DNA of 64,000 bases from contig OZ255847.1 of NCBI GenBank assembly GCA_965277855.1, positions 2,666,001 through 2,730,000 on the forward strand, written 5' to 3'. Shown piece by piece: positions 44,636 to 53,337 of the stretch; within the stretch, counting starts at the first letter, position 1; every line of letters begins with the position of its first letter. Origin of the DNA: Bog-105 sp965277855 (GTDB taxonomy: Bacteria; Acidobacteriota; Terriglobia; Bryobacterales; Bryobacteraceae). The notes under the pieces were generated by a model. The model made no database searches, was not told the origin of the DNA, and saw only the letters and a program-made list of their open reading frames with translations. Made by a program: the position numbers and the translations under genes.

Positions 44636-46143
44636 CTGGTCCTCTGGTGTGAGATGGGCAGTTCGGCACCCCGCAGGCGAAAAGCAACCTGCAACGTGGA
44701 CTCCCAATCAGAGTTTACGCCGACACGTTCGACTTCGATCTCAGGCGAGAAGTAACGAAGAACAATTTCGTTGCTCGGATGGAAGCTGAGCGCGGGTGCG
44801 ACGAGAAGAAGTTTTGGCAGGATTGGCGCGATAGGAGTGGTTGGGAAAAGATGCGACAGCTCGCCGCGCTGCGCGTGCCAGCCAATATGGATCCAGTAAT
44901 CGAGGGCTTGCATGGGCAACTGGAGGTCTTCGACCGCTTTCAGTTCGAGGACTGTGAGCCGGCCGCCGGTCGTGATGGCGAGAAGGTCGATCACTTCGCG
45001 TTCACCCGCCGCCGAGGTGAGGACCTGGCCATGCACCGGGGTAGCCAGGAGTTCAGGGTCGAACAACGGGATGTTCGCCCGAACTGCGCTTTCTAACCAG
45101 CGTTCCGGCAATTGCGGAACGCCCGCAGTGGCCATCAGGTGTTCCGCGAAGGTGCTAATGCGGTGTGCTTCCGAGAATGGGATCTCGGCTTGGGAATCTA
45201 TTCCAAGGAAAAGTTTGTGGCTCGCGATGCGGGCGAACTCAAGGCCGTGGAAACGAACACTAAGCGAGCCGTTCACTTCCGGGCAACAACCCACTCCAGG
45301 CAGGGAACCGAGAAGGCTTATTAACGCCTGCAGTTCCGGCGTGAGAGTGACGGGAACATACTGTGTTGTGACATGCGTTTCCACGTTACCCAGATCTTTG
45401 GGATCGACCTCGCCGGCCATGCCGTGTTGATTGAAAAGAAATAGTTGTGTGCGAAGTCGGCGTCCCTGCAGCCAGCGCAGACGATGAGCGGAAAGCGTGC
45501 CTGCGTCATCAGGCAAAAACAAGCAAAGCGATAGCTGCTCACCGGGTGCGCGACGGCCGGATAGGTAGTCGAACCAAAGCAGGGCGGAGGTAAGGAAAGC
45601 TGACTCGTCGGCGGCGGAAGGGCAAGCAATAGCAGCGATGTTTTGCGTGCCGCGACTGAGCCGAGCGCGAGGGAAGGTCGAAGAGAAGGACCGGCGCAGA
45701 TCGAGCGAAGACGAGAGGGTTTTGACCTCCCAGGCCGGGAACTGGCGGGAAAGCGTGCGACGGAATTGTTCAGCGAAGGTTTGGCGAACGCCGCGCGTAA
45801 AGCGTGCCGCGGTTTGCGGTCGTTCGAGGTCGAGAAAGGTAAGCGTCCCCGGTTTACCCCCGAAGCGCTGGACCGAGCAATCGAGAATGCCGGTCGAGGC
45901 GTGTTCAATGCCGAGAATGCGGCGGGAAAGGCTGCGGTTTTCGTCCCAGGCTTCGAGAAGCAATTTTCCGGCGCGGCATTCGAGGACGTAATGGCCGGAG
46001 AGGAGCGACAGGGGATCGTCGCCATAATCAAGAACGGCGGGCTTGCGGCACGTATTTAAGAAAGCTTCGATAGTGGAAGATAGGGTATCGGGGTGTTGCG
46101 AGCCGTGCGGTCTTCTTTGGCTCGTTCTATAAAGATTTGTCAC
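44632..46143 (-). CDS. Predicted PD-(D/E)XK nuclease-like protein
   Basis: 503 residues from GTG 46143; the frame is open to 46374 but that part would overlap the divergent YggS gene. Middle part unrecognised, with many arginines and hydrophobic strands. Near the C-terminus, E-V-I-D-L-L-A-I-T, then R-L-T-V-L-E-L-K-A (D386, E400, K402) and A-L-D-Y-W, reads as the core of a PD-(D/E)XK nuclease fold, as in NucS/RecB-like or DUF91-type proteins. First gene of a tight three-gene operon (DUF697-like, YceH). The role is not known; DNA repair or defence are both open. Confidence 0.55.
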   Translation of the reverse strand: MTNLYRTSQRRPHGSQHPDTLSSTIEAFLNTCRKPAVLDYGDDPLSLLSGHYVLECRAGKLLLEAWDENRSLSRRILGIEHASTGILDCSVQRFGGKPGTLTFLDLERPQTAARFTRGVRQTFAEQFRRTLSRQFPAWEVKTLSSSLDLRRSFSSTFPRARLSRGTQNIAAIACPSAADESAFLTSALLWFDYLSGRRAPGEQLSLCLFLPDDAGTLSAHRLRWLQGRRLRTQLFLFNQHGMAGEVDPKDLGNVETHVTTQYVPVTLTPELQALISLLGSLPGVGCCPEVNGSLSVRFHGLEFARIASHKLFLGIDSQAEIPFSEAHRISTFAEHLMATAGVPQLPERWLESAVRANIPLFDPELLATPVHGQVLTSAAGEREVIDLLAITTGGRLTVLELKAVEDLQLPMQALDYWIHIGWHAQRGELSHLFPTTPIAPILPKLLLVAPALSFHPSNEIVLRYFSPEIEVERVGVNSDWESTLQVAFRLRGAELPISHQRTR

Positions 46144-46859
46144 TGGAAAATTCCACTTTCGCGGATCGTTTGCAAGCAGTTGAAAGCCGTATCGAAGCCG
46201 CTTTGTGCAAACGCGGCCGCACGCGCTCCGACCTAACTCTAGTGGCGGTTTCGAAGAAATTTTCTGCCGGGCATCTGCGCGAGGCTTACCAGGCGGGCGC
46301 GAGAGACTTTGGCGAGAATTATGTGCAGGAATTTGCAGAAAAAAAGACCGAACTCGGCGAACTACCCGAGGCACGCTTTCATTTGATCGGACATCTGCAA
46401 TCGAACAAGGCGCGCGTGGCCTGTGAGTTGTTCGATGTGATTCAGACGGCCGATTCCGTCAAGCTTTTGGAGAGGCTGGATGCGGCAGCGGAGCAGAGCG
46501 TCCGATTACAGGAAGTGTTGCTCGAATTGAAGCTCTCTGCAGAAGCGAGTAAGACCGGGGCGTCACCGGAGCAGGTGCCGGAACTTCTGCGGGCCGCCGA
46601 ACGCTGCCGCCAGATTCGGGTAACCGGGCTAATGACTGTGCCGCCCTGGTCCGACGATGCGGAGCGGGCTCGGCCGTATTTCCACAGATTGGCGGAACTG
46701 GCGCGGCAGTATGGTTTGCCGCAGCTATCGATGGGTATGTCGGGCGATTTCGAGGTAGCCATCGAAGAAGGGGCCACGATCATACGCGTTGGAACAGCGC
46801 TGTTTGGCCCCCGTCCCAAGCCTCTGGAACAGAAACCAGATACCCTGCTGCCGGTATGA
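46137..46859 (+). CDS. YggS-family PLP-binding protein
   Basis: 240 residues from a TTG; no ATG is placed well. TIM-barrel alanine-racemase-like fold with PLP lysine K40 in L-V-A-V-S-K-K, F-G-E-N-Y-V-Q-E, H-L-I-G-H-L-Q-S-N-K, G-L-M-T-V-P-P and L-S-M-G-M-S-G-D-F. These proteins maintain PLP homeostasis. Start is 7 bases inside the divergent PD-(D/E)XK gene. Ends overlapped (ATGA) by the CocE gene. Confidence 0.94.
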   Translation: MSLENSTFADRLQAVESRIEAALCKRGRTRSDLTLVAVSKKFSAGHLREAYQAGARDFGENYVQEFAEKKTELGELPEARFHLIGHLQSNKARVACELFDVIQTADSVKLLERLDAAAEQSVRLQEVLLELKLSAEASKTGASPEQVPELLRAAERCRQIRVTGLMTVPPWSDDAERARPYFHRLAELARQYGLPQLSMGMSGDFEVAIEEGATIIRVGTALFGPRPKPLEQKPDTLLPV

Positions 46860-48601
46860 CCAGGCAGGGCGTCATCGGGCCAATTGTCTGGCTAATGTTC
46901 GCGTTTGCTGTCGCTGGGGGGCAAACAGCGAAGGGCCCCCTCCGATCGGCTGAGGGGACAGAACTGCTCGGGGTGACGGTCCCCATGCGGGACAAGGTGC
47001 GCCTGGCGGCGGACGTATTTTTGCCTCGCGCTTCCGGTCGCTGGCCAACGGTTTTATTCCGCACGCCTTACAACCGTAAAGGGCCCTCCAGCAGGTGGTA
47101 TCGAGATTTTACAAAGCGCGGATACGCGGTGGTGATTGAGGATGTTCGGGGCCGCAATGCCTCGCAGGGCTTTTTTAGCACGCTGGCGCAAGAAGGACCG
47201 GATGGAAACGACACCATCAATTGGATCTCCGAGCAGGCATGGTCGAACCGGCGCGTTGCCATGGCGGGCAGTTCCTATCTGGGAATGGTCCAGTGGTGGG
47301 CGGCGATTCAGGACAACCCGCACCTGTTCGCCATTTCGCCCATGTTTTCAGGCGACGATGAATACTTTGACCGTTACTATTCGCCCGGAGGCGCCATGCA
47401 ACTGGGCCACCGACTGCTGTGGATAGCGCAAAATCTGACGCCGCCGTCCCGGGTCCGTCCCTTGTTCCAGAGCTACATCGGACACCTTCCTTTGCGCTCG
47501 GACGATGTGGTGACGACCGGACTGAGGCTTCCGGTCTGGAGAACCGCTTTGGATCATGCGTCCTACGATGCCTACTGGAAAGGGCGCAGTCTGCGGGAAC
47601 GCACACGGCAAATCCAGATTCCAGTGCTATCCTTTGGCGGCTGGTTCGACAATTACGTGGATAGCGACCTCGATATGTTCGCCAGGCTGGCTTCGGCACA
47701 TCAGGAAATTGAGACCTGGATTGGACCTTGGGGACACAATCCGTCGCTGAAGTTTCCAACCCGCAATTTCGGGCCGGAGGCTTTCATTCCATTCCGCCGC
47801 ACGCAGGCCGACTGGTTCGACCGCTGGCAACACAAAAGCGACGCAGTGCCATTGCAAGGGCAGGCGCTGCTGCATATTTTTGTGATGGGACCCGATACGT
47901 GGCGGGAGGAGCATGAGTGGCCGCTGGCCAGAACGCATTACACGCCTTTTTACTTATCGAGTGAAGGTGATGCGAATACAAATAGGGGCGATGGCGAGCT
48001 ACTGCGCCAGCCAGTACGTAAGGGGCCGCATGATACGTTCACTTACGATCCCCGGAACCCAGTGCCTACCGTCGGCGGCGCAATTTGCTGTGATCCGAAG
48101 ATCTTGCCGCCCGGACCGCTCGACCAGGTTGCGGTTGAGAAGCGGCCGGATGTACTGGTTTACACATCAGCGCCGCTCAGCGAGGAGGTCGAGGTGACAG
48201 GTCCGGTAAAAGCCGTGCTCTATGTTTCCACCTCTTCAAACGATACGGACTTCACGGTAAAACTGGTGGATGTGGATCAAGACGGGAAAGCGCTGGAAGT
48301 GTGCGACGGCATCCAGCGTTTGCGATACCGGCTCTCGCTTGATAAGCCGGTTTTCGTGAAGAAAAATACTGCATATCAAATCAGCGTCGACGCCGGAGTT
48401 ACCAGTTACGTCTTTGCAGCCGGGCATCGAATCCGGCTGGATATTTCAAGTAGTAACTTCCCGCGCTACGACCGGAACATGAATTCCGCCGCGCCGAATG
48501 CGGATCTGATCAAGATGGCAAAGGCGAAGCAGACTCTTTTCCATGAAAAGAACTATCCCTCGGCCGTCATATTGCCTCTGATTCCGAAACGGCCGGCCTG
48601 A
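46856..48601 (+). CDS. CocE/NonD-family hydrolase (X-Pro dipeptidyl-peptidase type)
   Basis: 581 residues with a signal peptide (about 1-24). The alpha/beta-hydrolase half shows the nucleophile in A-M-A-G-S-S-Y-L-G-M-V-Q-W-W, D-V-R-G-R-N-A-S-Q-G and the later Asp/His region G-P-W-G-H-N-P; the C-terminal jelly-roll has V-T-G-P-V-K-A-V-L-Y-V-S. It hydrolyses esters or proline-containing peptides in the periplasm. Substrate unknown. Confidence 0.92.
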   Translation: MTRQGVIGPIVWLMFAFAVAGGQTAKGPLRSAEGTELLGVTVPMRDKVRLAADVFLPRASGRWPTVLFRTPYNRKGPSSRWYRDFTKRGYAVVIEDVRGRNASQGFFSTLAQEGPDGNDTINWISEQAWSNRRVAMAGSSYLGMVQWWAAIQDNPHLFAISPMFSGDDEYFDRYYSPGGAMQLGHRLLWIAQNLTPPSRVRPLFQSYIGHLPLRSDDVVTTGLRLPVWRTALDHASYDAYWKGRSLRERTRQIQIPVLSFGGWFDNYVDSDLDMFARLASAHQEIETWIGPWGHNPSLKFPTRNFGPEAFIPFRRTQADWFDRWQHKSDAVPLQGQALLHIFVMGPDTWREEHEWPLARTHYTPFYLSSEGDANTNRGDGELLRQPVRKGPHDTFTYDPRNPVPTVGGAICCDPKILPPGPLDQVAVEKRPDVLVYTSAPLSEEVEVTGPVKAVLYVSTSSNDTDFTVKLVDVDQDGKALEVCDGIQRLRYRLSLDKPVFVKKNTAYQISVDAGVTSYVFAAGHRIRLDISSSNFPRYDRNMNSAAPNADLIKMAKAKQTLFHEKNYPSAVILPLIPKRPA

Positions 48602-48605
48602 TTCG

Positions 48606-49637
48606 ATGAGTGCAGGCGGGTGCGATCTCTTCCGGCAGGCCGAAGACAATTTACGCGAATTGCGCCTGGCGGATGCGCTAGAGTTGTTTTCCCGGGCACA
48701 AGAAGCAGGTTACGATGCGGACGCCTGCGCGGGAGAGCGTTGGAAGTGTCATATGTTGCGCGGCGACTTTGCCCAAGCATGGCTCGAAAGCGATGCTATC
48801 GCGCTGCGAGACAAACCCGACCGGAATCGCTTTTGGGATGGTCAGCCGTTCGATGGAAAGAGCGTCCTTATCCGCTGTCTGCATGGCTTGGGCGATACGC
48901 TGCAGTTCATTCGTTATGCGAAACTACTGCGCGGTCGGGCGTCCGGTGTAACGATTGAGTCACAGCCTACGCTCAAAGAACTGTTACGGCAGAGTCATCT
49001 GGCAGATCAGGTAATTACCTGGGGAGAGAAAGAACCGGCCTGGGAGCAGCAGATCGAAGTGATGGAGCTTCCTCGTATTTTCCGTACAGAGGAGCAAAGT
49101 ATTCCGCGTAACATCCCCTATGTGTTTGCACCACCGTTCCAGATGGCGATTAATGGGACGAAGCCGCGCATCGGCTTAGTCTGGAGTGCGAGTACTTATG
49201 ATTTATCCAGAACAATCCCGGTAGATGAGTTAGAAGACTTACTAGGCTTGGAAGGTGTAAGTTTCTTAAATTTACAGGCTGGCCCTGAGCGGTTTGACTT
49301 GAATACTGTTTGCGATGGAATTCCGCTTCTTTATGATTTGGGACCTACTGTAAGTGCCACGGCAAGCATGCTGCGGGCGCTCGATCTGGTGATAACTGTA
49401 GACAGCATGGTGGCACATTTGGCCGGCGCGCTGGGATGCCCGGTCTGGACACTGCTCCCCTACCGCTGCGACTGGCGCTGGATGCTGCGCCGCGAAGACA
49501 CCCCGTGGTATCCAACCATGCGTTTGATCCGTCAGACAGAGCCGGGAAACTGGAAATCTGTGATCGATCGGGCTCGGAGTGATTTAGTAGAAAATCTGGT
49601 TGAGATTGCGGATCAGCGGCGCATGATCTCCAATTAG
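48606..49637 (+). CDS. TPR-containing GT9-like glycosyltransferase
   Basis: 343 residues. N-terminal 60 residues are TPR-like (L-E-L-F-S-R-A-Q-E-A-G-Y-D-A-D-A); the rest is the fold of ADP-heptose:LPS heptosyltransferases with G-L-G-D-T-L-Q-F-I-R-Y-A, R-I-G-L-V-W-S and D-S-M-V-A-H-L-A-G-A-L-G-C-P-V-W-T-L-L plus D-W-R-W-M. It opens the oligosaccharide cassette and its 3' end overlaps the convergent phosphatase by 54 bases. Acceptor unknown. Confidence 0.82.
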   Translation: MSAGGCDLFRQAEDNLRELRLADALELFSRAQEAGYDADACAGERWKCHMLRGDFAQAWLESDAIALRDKPDRNRFWDGQPFDGKSVLIRCLHGLGDTLQFIRYAKLLRGRASGVTIESQPTLKELLRQSHLADQVITWGEKEPAWEQQIEVMELPRIFRTEEQSIPRNIPYVFAPPFQMAINGTKPRIGLVWSASTYDLSRTIPVDELEDLLGLEGVSFLNLQAGPERFDLNTVCDGIPLLYDLGPTVSATASMLRALDLVITVDSMVAHLAGALGCPVWTLLPYRCDWRWMLRREDTPWYPTMRLIRQTEPGNWKSVIDRARSDLVENLVEIADQRRMISN

Positions 49638-50183
49638 TATTTCGCTTACCGAGCCCGGAGAAATCTCGATACGGTGAATATGATCGATCGATACACCGAG
49701 TAGCAAAACTAAAACACAGCGAATCACGTCGCCATGAGTAACGAAGGCAGCCGTCTCACCGGATTGCAGTTCGGCGGTGGCTTCAGCAATGGCGCGCCAT
49801 GCTCGAGCCTGCACGTCCATCATCGATTCGCCGCGAGGCGGGTTGCAAGTCGTTCGCTGGCGGTTGAAATTACGCCACTCCGTCAATTCACCGAGTTCCG
49901 TGAAGGATTTCCCCACCCAGTCTCCGAAATCGATCTCCGTTAGCGCATCCTGGATGCGAATGGGTTGATCGTAAGATTCCGCCAGCACTCGCGCAGTCTC
50001 TAAGGCCCGATCGAGAGGACTCGAATGAATGGCGCAATGGGGAAAGCGAGCCTTGAGCCCGGAACTTAGCGCTTGTGCTTGCCGCATGCCCTCTGAATTA
50101 AGATGAACCCCGGCGCTACGACCGTATAGCACACGTCCTGAAAGGTCAGTGCTTCCATGCCGGATGAGTAAAATGCGAATCAT
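49584..50183 (-). CDS. Histidine phosphatase family protein
   Basis: 199 residues. L-I-R-H-G-S-T with the catalytic histidine near residue 9, then Y-G-R-S-A-G-V-H-L-N, a second arginine in S-S-P-L-D-R-A, and F-V-T-H-G-D-V-I-R for the second histidine: full catalytic set of the phosphoglycerate mutase-like/alpha-ribazole phosphatase group. Its position, inverted inside a glycan cassette, suggests sugar-phosphate or nucleotide-sugar precursor dephosphorylation, but a cobalamin role (CobC-like) is a fair alternative given the B12-binding radical SAM gene nearby. Confidence 0.88.
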   Translation of the reverse strand: MIRILLIRHGSTDLSGRVLYGRSAGVHLNSEGMRQAQALSSGLKARFPHCAIHSSPLDRALETARVLAESYDQPIRIQDALTEIDFGDWVGKSFTELGELTEWRNFNRQRTTCNPPRGESMMDVQARAWRAIAEATAELQSGETAAFVTHGDVIRCVLVLLLGVSIDHIHRIEISPGSVSEILIGDHAPLIRNLNQIFY

Positions 50184-50205
50184 AAGTAACGAGAGGGGGC
50201 TAGCT

Positions 50206-50958
50206 GTGGCAAACGGTCATTCCGTACAAGAAATAGAGCGGCGAGTAGATGAACTAGGTCCATGGTTTCATAACCTTGTGCTGAAAGGTGTGGAAACGGC
50301 CCCGCATCACTTCTTAGGCGATTATCCAAGGGCAAAATGGCGCGGGTTCGAGAGTGCTATTCCTCGCGATTTGAGCGGCATGAGTGTTTTGGACGTAGGT
50401 TGCAACGGAGGATTCTATTCGATCGAAATGAAGCGGCGGGGAGCTAGCCGTGTGTTAGGCATCGATCACGACGAGCAATATCTGGAACAAGCTCGCTATG
50501 CCGCACAGGTAATGGATCTCGACATCTCTTTTAAGAGTCTGTCGGTGTATGAGGTAGGGAAACTGGGCGAGCGTTTTGACCTGGTGCTGTTCATGGGTGT
50601 CTTCTATCACTTACGCCATCCTTTGCTGGCGCTCGATCTGCTTCGGCGGCACGTGGTGAAAGATTGGTTTGTGTTCCAATCGATGCTGCGCGGGAGCCGT
50701 TCGACGCCTGAAATTGAACCCGATTACCCGTTTTCGGAAACGGCCGTGTTCGACAAGCCTGGCTTTCCCAAAATGCACTTTGTAGAAAATGAGTATTCGA
50801 AGGATATAACGAATTGGTGGATACCCAATCGGGCCTGCGCCGAGTCTGTTCTGCGAAGTGCGGGTTTCCGCATCGAGAGCAGCCCGGAAGCGGAAGTCTT
50901 CGTGTGCCGTTGCAATGAGGAAGCGGAATTACACGAGTTGCCCTATGCTGCGGGATGA
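50206..50958 (+). CDS. SAM-dependent methyltransferase, TIGR04290-like
   Basis: 250 residues from GTG 50206, with a strong GAGAGGGGG six bases upstream; the frame runs further upstream but that part overlaps the phosphatase. G-P-W-F-H-N opening, V-L-D-V-G-C-N-G-G-F-Y-S-I-E-M motif I, G-I-D-H-D-E, F-M-G-V-F-Y-H-L-R-H-P, and F-P-K-M-H-F-V-E plus T-N-W-W-I-P-N-R. This pattern fits the Rta_06860-type methyltransferases that travel with glycosyltransferases, epimerases and a B12 radical SAM enzyme (recalled). It probably methylates a sugar of the cassette product. Confidence 0.88.
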   Translation: MANGHSVQEIERRVDELGPWFHNLVLKGVETAPHHFLGDYPRAKWRGFESAIPRDLSGMSVLDVGCNGGFYSIEMKRRGASRVLGIDHDEQYLEQARYAAQVMDLDISFKSLSVYEVGKLGERFDLVLFMGVFYHLRHPLLALDLLRRHVVKDWFVFQSMLRGSRSTPEIEPDYPFSETAVFDKPGFPKMHFVENEYSKDITNWWIPNRACAESVLRSAGFRIESSPEAEVFVCRCNEEAELHELPYAAG

Positions 50959-50984
50959 GGCGCAGGCTCTTTACCTAACTCCCT

Positions 50985-51872
50985 ATGATCGAAGCCGTGA
51001 TGCTCTGGAATGAGCCGAATAACCTGTCGCATTGGGATTTCGAAATCGACCGCGACTGGGTGACTTACGCCGCGATGGTGAAGCAGGCGGCTCGAGCAGT
51101 ACGCGCCGAGAGGCCTCGTGTCCTGACGGTGTTAGGAGGCATTTCTCCTATCGATCCAGTGTTTATCACGCGTATGCAGGATCTGGGTGCGTTGTCTGAG
51201 TTAGACGTTGTGGCGGTGCATGGATTTCCGCTCGATTGGAACCATTGGGGGATCAACGAGTGGCCCGCTAAGTTGGATGAGATCCGGGCGGTGACGACGA
51301 AGCCGATTTGGGTATCGGAAGTAGGAGCGTCTTCGTTTGGCGCGGAAGAGGTTCAGGATTTCGGGTTGGAAAGGACTGCGGAGTTATTAGCTTCCAGGCT
51401 AGACCACATCTACTGGTACAGTCTGTTTGATTTACCGCGAGCGTGGCCGGCCACTACCCGGCATCGCGAGAGCGAAGGCTCATCGTACTACCGGCACTTC
51501 TATATGGGGCTGTTTCGCGAAGACGGATCCGGCAAATTAGCGGCGCGGCGCTTTGCAAATCTCACACCGGCTTTAGGCCTATGCCAGTGGTTCCATTTCG
51601 AAGACCATAGACTGGAGAAAGGTGCGCAAGCGCTTCGGGATTTAGGCGTCAAGAAACTGCGCACCGGACTGAGTTGGGCCGATTTCGGCCGTCCGGATGC
51701 CGAACGCTGGTTTGACCACCAGATGACGGTGCTGCAGGACTTTGAGCTGACGATTACGTATTGTTTCACACCCGAGCAATGCGGCGTCCGGCCACATTAC
51801 ACGAGTCCTCCGCACAATGTTGACGAATTTGCGGAGTTTTGCGCGCGGATGACCCGCCGGTACGCAGACTAG
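50985..51872 (+). CDS. GH39/beta-xylosidase-like protein with permuted barrel order
   Basis: 295 residues. Residues 5-12 (V-M-L-W-N-E-P-N) carry acid/base glutamate E10, and W-V-S-E-V-G (E112) is the nucleophile, i.e. strands 4 to 7 of a clan-A TIM barrel come first. The C-terminal third (G-L-C-Q-W-F, L-G-V-K-K-L-R-T-G-L-S-W, I-T-Y-C-F-T-P, F-C-A-R-M-T-R-R-Y-A-D) looks like strands 1 to 3 and would join smoothly to the N-terminus. So the order is circularly permuted, either a family trait or local rearrangement. An in-frame TAA (50976) precludes a longer start. The stop lies in a MITE terminus. Confidence 0.75.
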   Translation: MIEAVMLWNEPNNLSHWDFEIDRDWVTYAAMVKQAARAVRAERPRVLTVLGGISPIDPVFITRMQDLGALSELDVVAVHGFPLDWNHWGINEWPAKLDEIRAVTTKPIWVSEVGASSFGAEEVQDFGLERTAELLASRLDHIYWYSLFDLPRAWPATTRHRESEGSSYYRHFYMGLFREDGSGKLAARRFANLTPALGLCQWFHFEDHRLEKGAQALRDLGVKKLRTGLSWADFGRPDAERWFDHQMTVLQDFELTITYCFTPEQCGVRPHYTSPPHNVDEFAEFCARMTRRYAD

Positions 51873-52063
51873 TGGGGTGTCGTGACCATTTCGTTTGATA
51901 TTGAGGTAAAGAACTCCAATCGCTTCGCTCATGGTTTCCGTGCTTCCGGTTGGAGAGCCACTGACGTGGCTCATGGCTCCGAAGAATACGCTGCTTCAGA
52001 GCCGCGAGCGGAGCGACCGGAGTTGCATCGCGTGGAAACGTTTTCATCGCGGCACTCCACTAG
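51869..52063 (+). repeat. 195-bp MITE-like element, copy 1
   Basis: Bounded by CTAGTGGGGTGTCGTGA and its inverse (14 of 17 paired). Contains a hairpin GAGCCAC-tgac-GTGGCTC (51955-51972). Almost identical to copy 2 at 61900, in the same orientation. Its left CTAG supplies the TAG of the GH39-like gene. No transposase inside; the frames within are shared by both copies and need not be coding. Confidence 0.85.
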
Positions 52064-52209
52064 TAGATGTACCCGGTAAAGAACGCCGCGCGGAAGGTAA
52101 GTAGAAACAAACCGCGGGATTGTGCTTCTTACCCTAAGGCGGCTTTAAACGCATTTGTCATGACGCATCAATCAATTCGGCAAAATAAATGCAAAGGACA
52201 GGGTAAGGG
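52064..52209. other. Leader region of the epimerase gene
   Basis: 146 bases after the repeat with no gene. AT-rich stretches around 52160-52195 may hold the promoter for the downstream operon; no consensus is clear enough to mark. Confidence 0.4.
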
Positions 52210-53325
52210 ATGAAGGGAACCATATTGATTACGGGCGGAGCCGGTTTCATAGGTTCTCATGTTGCGACAGAGTTATTGAAGGCGGGCTATCACGTTCGGG
52301 TACTGGACAGTCTGGTGACCCAGGTACACGGTGATGCTCCGAACAGGCCCAGCTATCTGCGAGACGAGGCGGAGTTCCTGCTGGGCGATATCCGAAATCC
52401 CGAGGTCGTGGATGAGGCCCTGGCCGGAGTTGACGCTGTGTATCATTTCGCCGCGCTAGTGGGAGTGGGCCAGAGCATGTACCAGATGGCGGAGTACACG
52501 AGCGTCAATAATCTGGGTACCGCGGTGCTTCTTGAGCGTTTGGTGAAACGGCCGGTCAACAAGCTCATCGTTGCGTCGAGCATGAGCGTGTATGGCGAGG
52601 GGCTCTATGTCGATGGTTCGGGAACGCCGTATTCGCCGCCGCTCCGCACAACCGAACAACTGCGAGAACACAAATGGGAGATGGTTGCAGGCGACGGCTC
52701 CGAACTCCGGCCGATGTCGACACCGGAAAGCAAGCAGCCTTCCTTAGCGTCGCTCTATGCCCTGTCAAAATACGATCAGGAGCAGATGTGTCTGATGGTA
52801 GGTCGGGCTTATGGCGTGCCTACTGTGGCGCTTCGATTTTTTAACGCTTATGGGCCTTTTCAATCGCTTTCCAATCCCTACACGGGCGTTCTCGCTATCT
52901 TTGCGGCGCGTCTGATGAACGGAGAACGACCGATGATTTTCGAAGATGGCGAGCAACTGCGCGATTTCGTCAGTGTGTATGACATAGCGAGGGCCTGCAG
53001 GCTGGCCATGGAAACTCCCGCTGCCCGGGATCTCGTTTTTAATGTGGGCAGTGGTGAGACCATCAGCGTGAAGGACGTAGCGCTCCGGCTGGCCGTGGTG
53101 CTTGGTCAGAAGATCGATCCCGAAATCACAGCGAAGTATCGGGTGGGTGACATCCGGCATTGCTACCCGGATGTGACTCTGGCGCGGAACATTCTGGGAT
53201 TTGAATCCAAAGTAAAACTGGAAGATGGCATGCGCGATCTCGCCGAGTGGCTGGAGCGGCAGACCGCCCCGGATCGCTTTCACGAAATGCAAAATGAACT
53301 AGCATCGCGCGGCCTGGTGGTCTGA
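52210..53325 (+). CDS. NAD-dependent sugar epimerase/dehydratase (extended SDR)
   Basis: 371 residues; ATG preceded by GGGTAAGGG. G-G-A-G-F-I-G-S-H-V nucleotide motif, D-x-L-V at strand 2, H-F-A-A-L-V-G-V-G-Q-S, the catalytic S-S-M-S-V-Y-G and Y-A-L-S-K, and R-F-F-N-A-Y-G-P. Resembles nucleotide-sugar 4-epimerases (GalE/dTDP-L-rhamnose 4-epimerase group). It begins the tightly packed second half of the cassette. Confidence 0.92.
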   Translation: MKGTILITGGAGFIGSHVATELLKAGYHVRVLDSLVTQVHGDAPNRPSYLRDEAEFLLGDIRNPEVVDEALAGVDAVYHFAALVGVGQSMYQMAEYTSVNNLGTAVLLERLVKRPVNKLIVASSMSVYGEGLYVDGSGTPYSPPLRTTEQLREHKWEMVAGDGSELRPMSTPESKQPSLASLYALSKYDQEQMCLMVGRAYGVPTVALRFFNAYGPFQSLSNPYTGVLAIFAARLMNGERPMIFEDGEQLRDFVSVYDIARACRLAMETPAARDLVFNVGSGETISVKDVALRLAVVLGQKIDPEITAKYRVGDIRHCYPDVTLARNILGFESKVKLEDGMRDLAEWLERQTAPDRFHEMQNELASRGLVV

Positions 53326-53337
53326 GGAGCCCATTTG

